This document shows positions 63,957 to 64,000 of a stretch of DNA of 64,000 bases, one piece after another. Position 1 is the first letter of the stretch. Each line of letters starts with the position of its first letter. This DNA comes from an uncultured Alistipes sp. (GTDB lineage Bacteria > Bacteroidota > Bacteroidia > Bacteroidales > Rikenellaceae): contig CASDZP010000001.1 in assembly GCA_949285535.1 (NCBI GenBank), positions 103,993 through 167,992 on the forward strand, read 5' to 3'. The position numbers and the translations under genes are program-made. A model generated the notes under the pieces. That model had not been told where the DNA came from. It did not search any database and was given only the letters and a program-made list of their open reading frames with translations.

Positions 63957-64000
63957 AATAAAAAGCAGGACGGAATTTCTTTTCCGTCCTGCTTTTTATT
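63957..64000 (+). terminator. Strong terminator at the window end
   Basis: AATAAAAAGCAGGACGGAA pairs with TTCCGTCCTGCTTTTTATT around a 5-6-base loop. It probably serves the SIMPL gene and a convergent gene outside the window. Confidence 0.85.

Overview
The window looks like a chromosomal segment of a Bacteroidales bacterium. The promoters that can be read have the Bacteroidetes form (TTG or TTTG, 18-20 bases, then TAnnTTTG). There are lipoproteins, TonB-dependent receptors, fimbrillin-like and DUF4249, DUF5723 and DUF2795 proteins, a SecDF fusion and a flavodiiron protein. Ribosome binding sites are weak throughout. The genus cannot be fixed from the sequence alone.

Layout. 1-3500: a DUF2795 protein, a fimbrillin-domain/IdeS-like cysteine protease lipoprotein interrupted by an in-frame TAG, a transposase relic and a perfect 30-bp inverted repeat. 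3570-9880: a complete compact type II-C CRISPR-Cas locus. It has a divergent tracrRNA with its own promoter, then cas9, cas1, cas2, a leader with a promoter overlapping the end of cas2, and 18 repeats with 17 spacers. 10000-14160: a phosphodiesterase-type lipoprotein, lptB and an ECF sigma operon ending in a Spy-like periplasmic protein. 14200-19030: gdhA and the serC-serA-DUF1015 operon.

19420-26010 is an accessory block. It holds a solitary HsdR-N nuclease domain followed by a 108-bp inverted duplication of its own 3' end and a dispersed hairpin repeat, a frameshifted AT-rich lipoprotein, two paralogous small lipoproteins, a DUF4249 lipoprotein and a frameshifted TonB-dependent receptor. 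26040-42900 is mostly housekeeping: thioesterase, flavodiiron protein, FAH-family enzyme, truA, dapB, lepB, comB, gcvH, mdh, a lipoprotein with a DUF5723 protein, ssb, a candidate structured ncRNA, an MscS channel and secDF.

43200-51990: a fimbrillin-like lipoprotein interrupted by a TAG, an SGNH hydrolase, a cupin/HxlR pair, DUF1349 with an acetyltransferase divergent from a LuxR regulator, a lipoprotein, a TetR/flavodoxin-like reductase pair and a GNAT enzyme. 52200-64000: tRNA-Ser(UGA), rnpB, fmt, lipoproteins, a CstA-family transporter, an M28 peptidase, a TonB receptor paired with an ACP5-like phosphatase, DUF2807 and SIMPL proteins, and a second copy of the dispersed repeat.

The main points for follow-up are the divergent tracrRNA; two fimbrillin-type genes stopped by TAG codons in the same CTAGGACAG context; the 108-bp inverted duplication next to a repeat that recurs 43 kb away; a perfect 16-bp palindrome that fuses divergent -7 boxes at two loci; and an ORF-free rod-shaped RNA with its own promoter. 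Four coding regions are interrupted (two amber stops, two losses within homopolymer runs), so base accuracy should be checked before biology is inferred from them.
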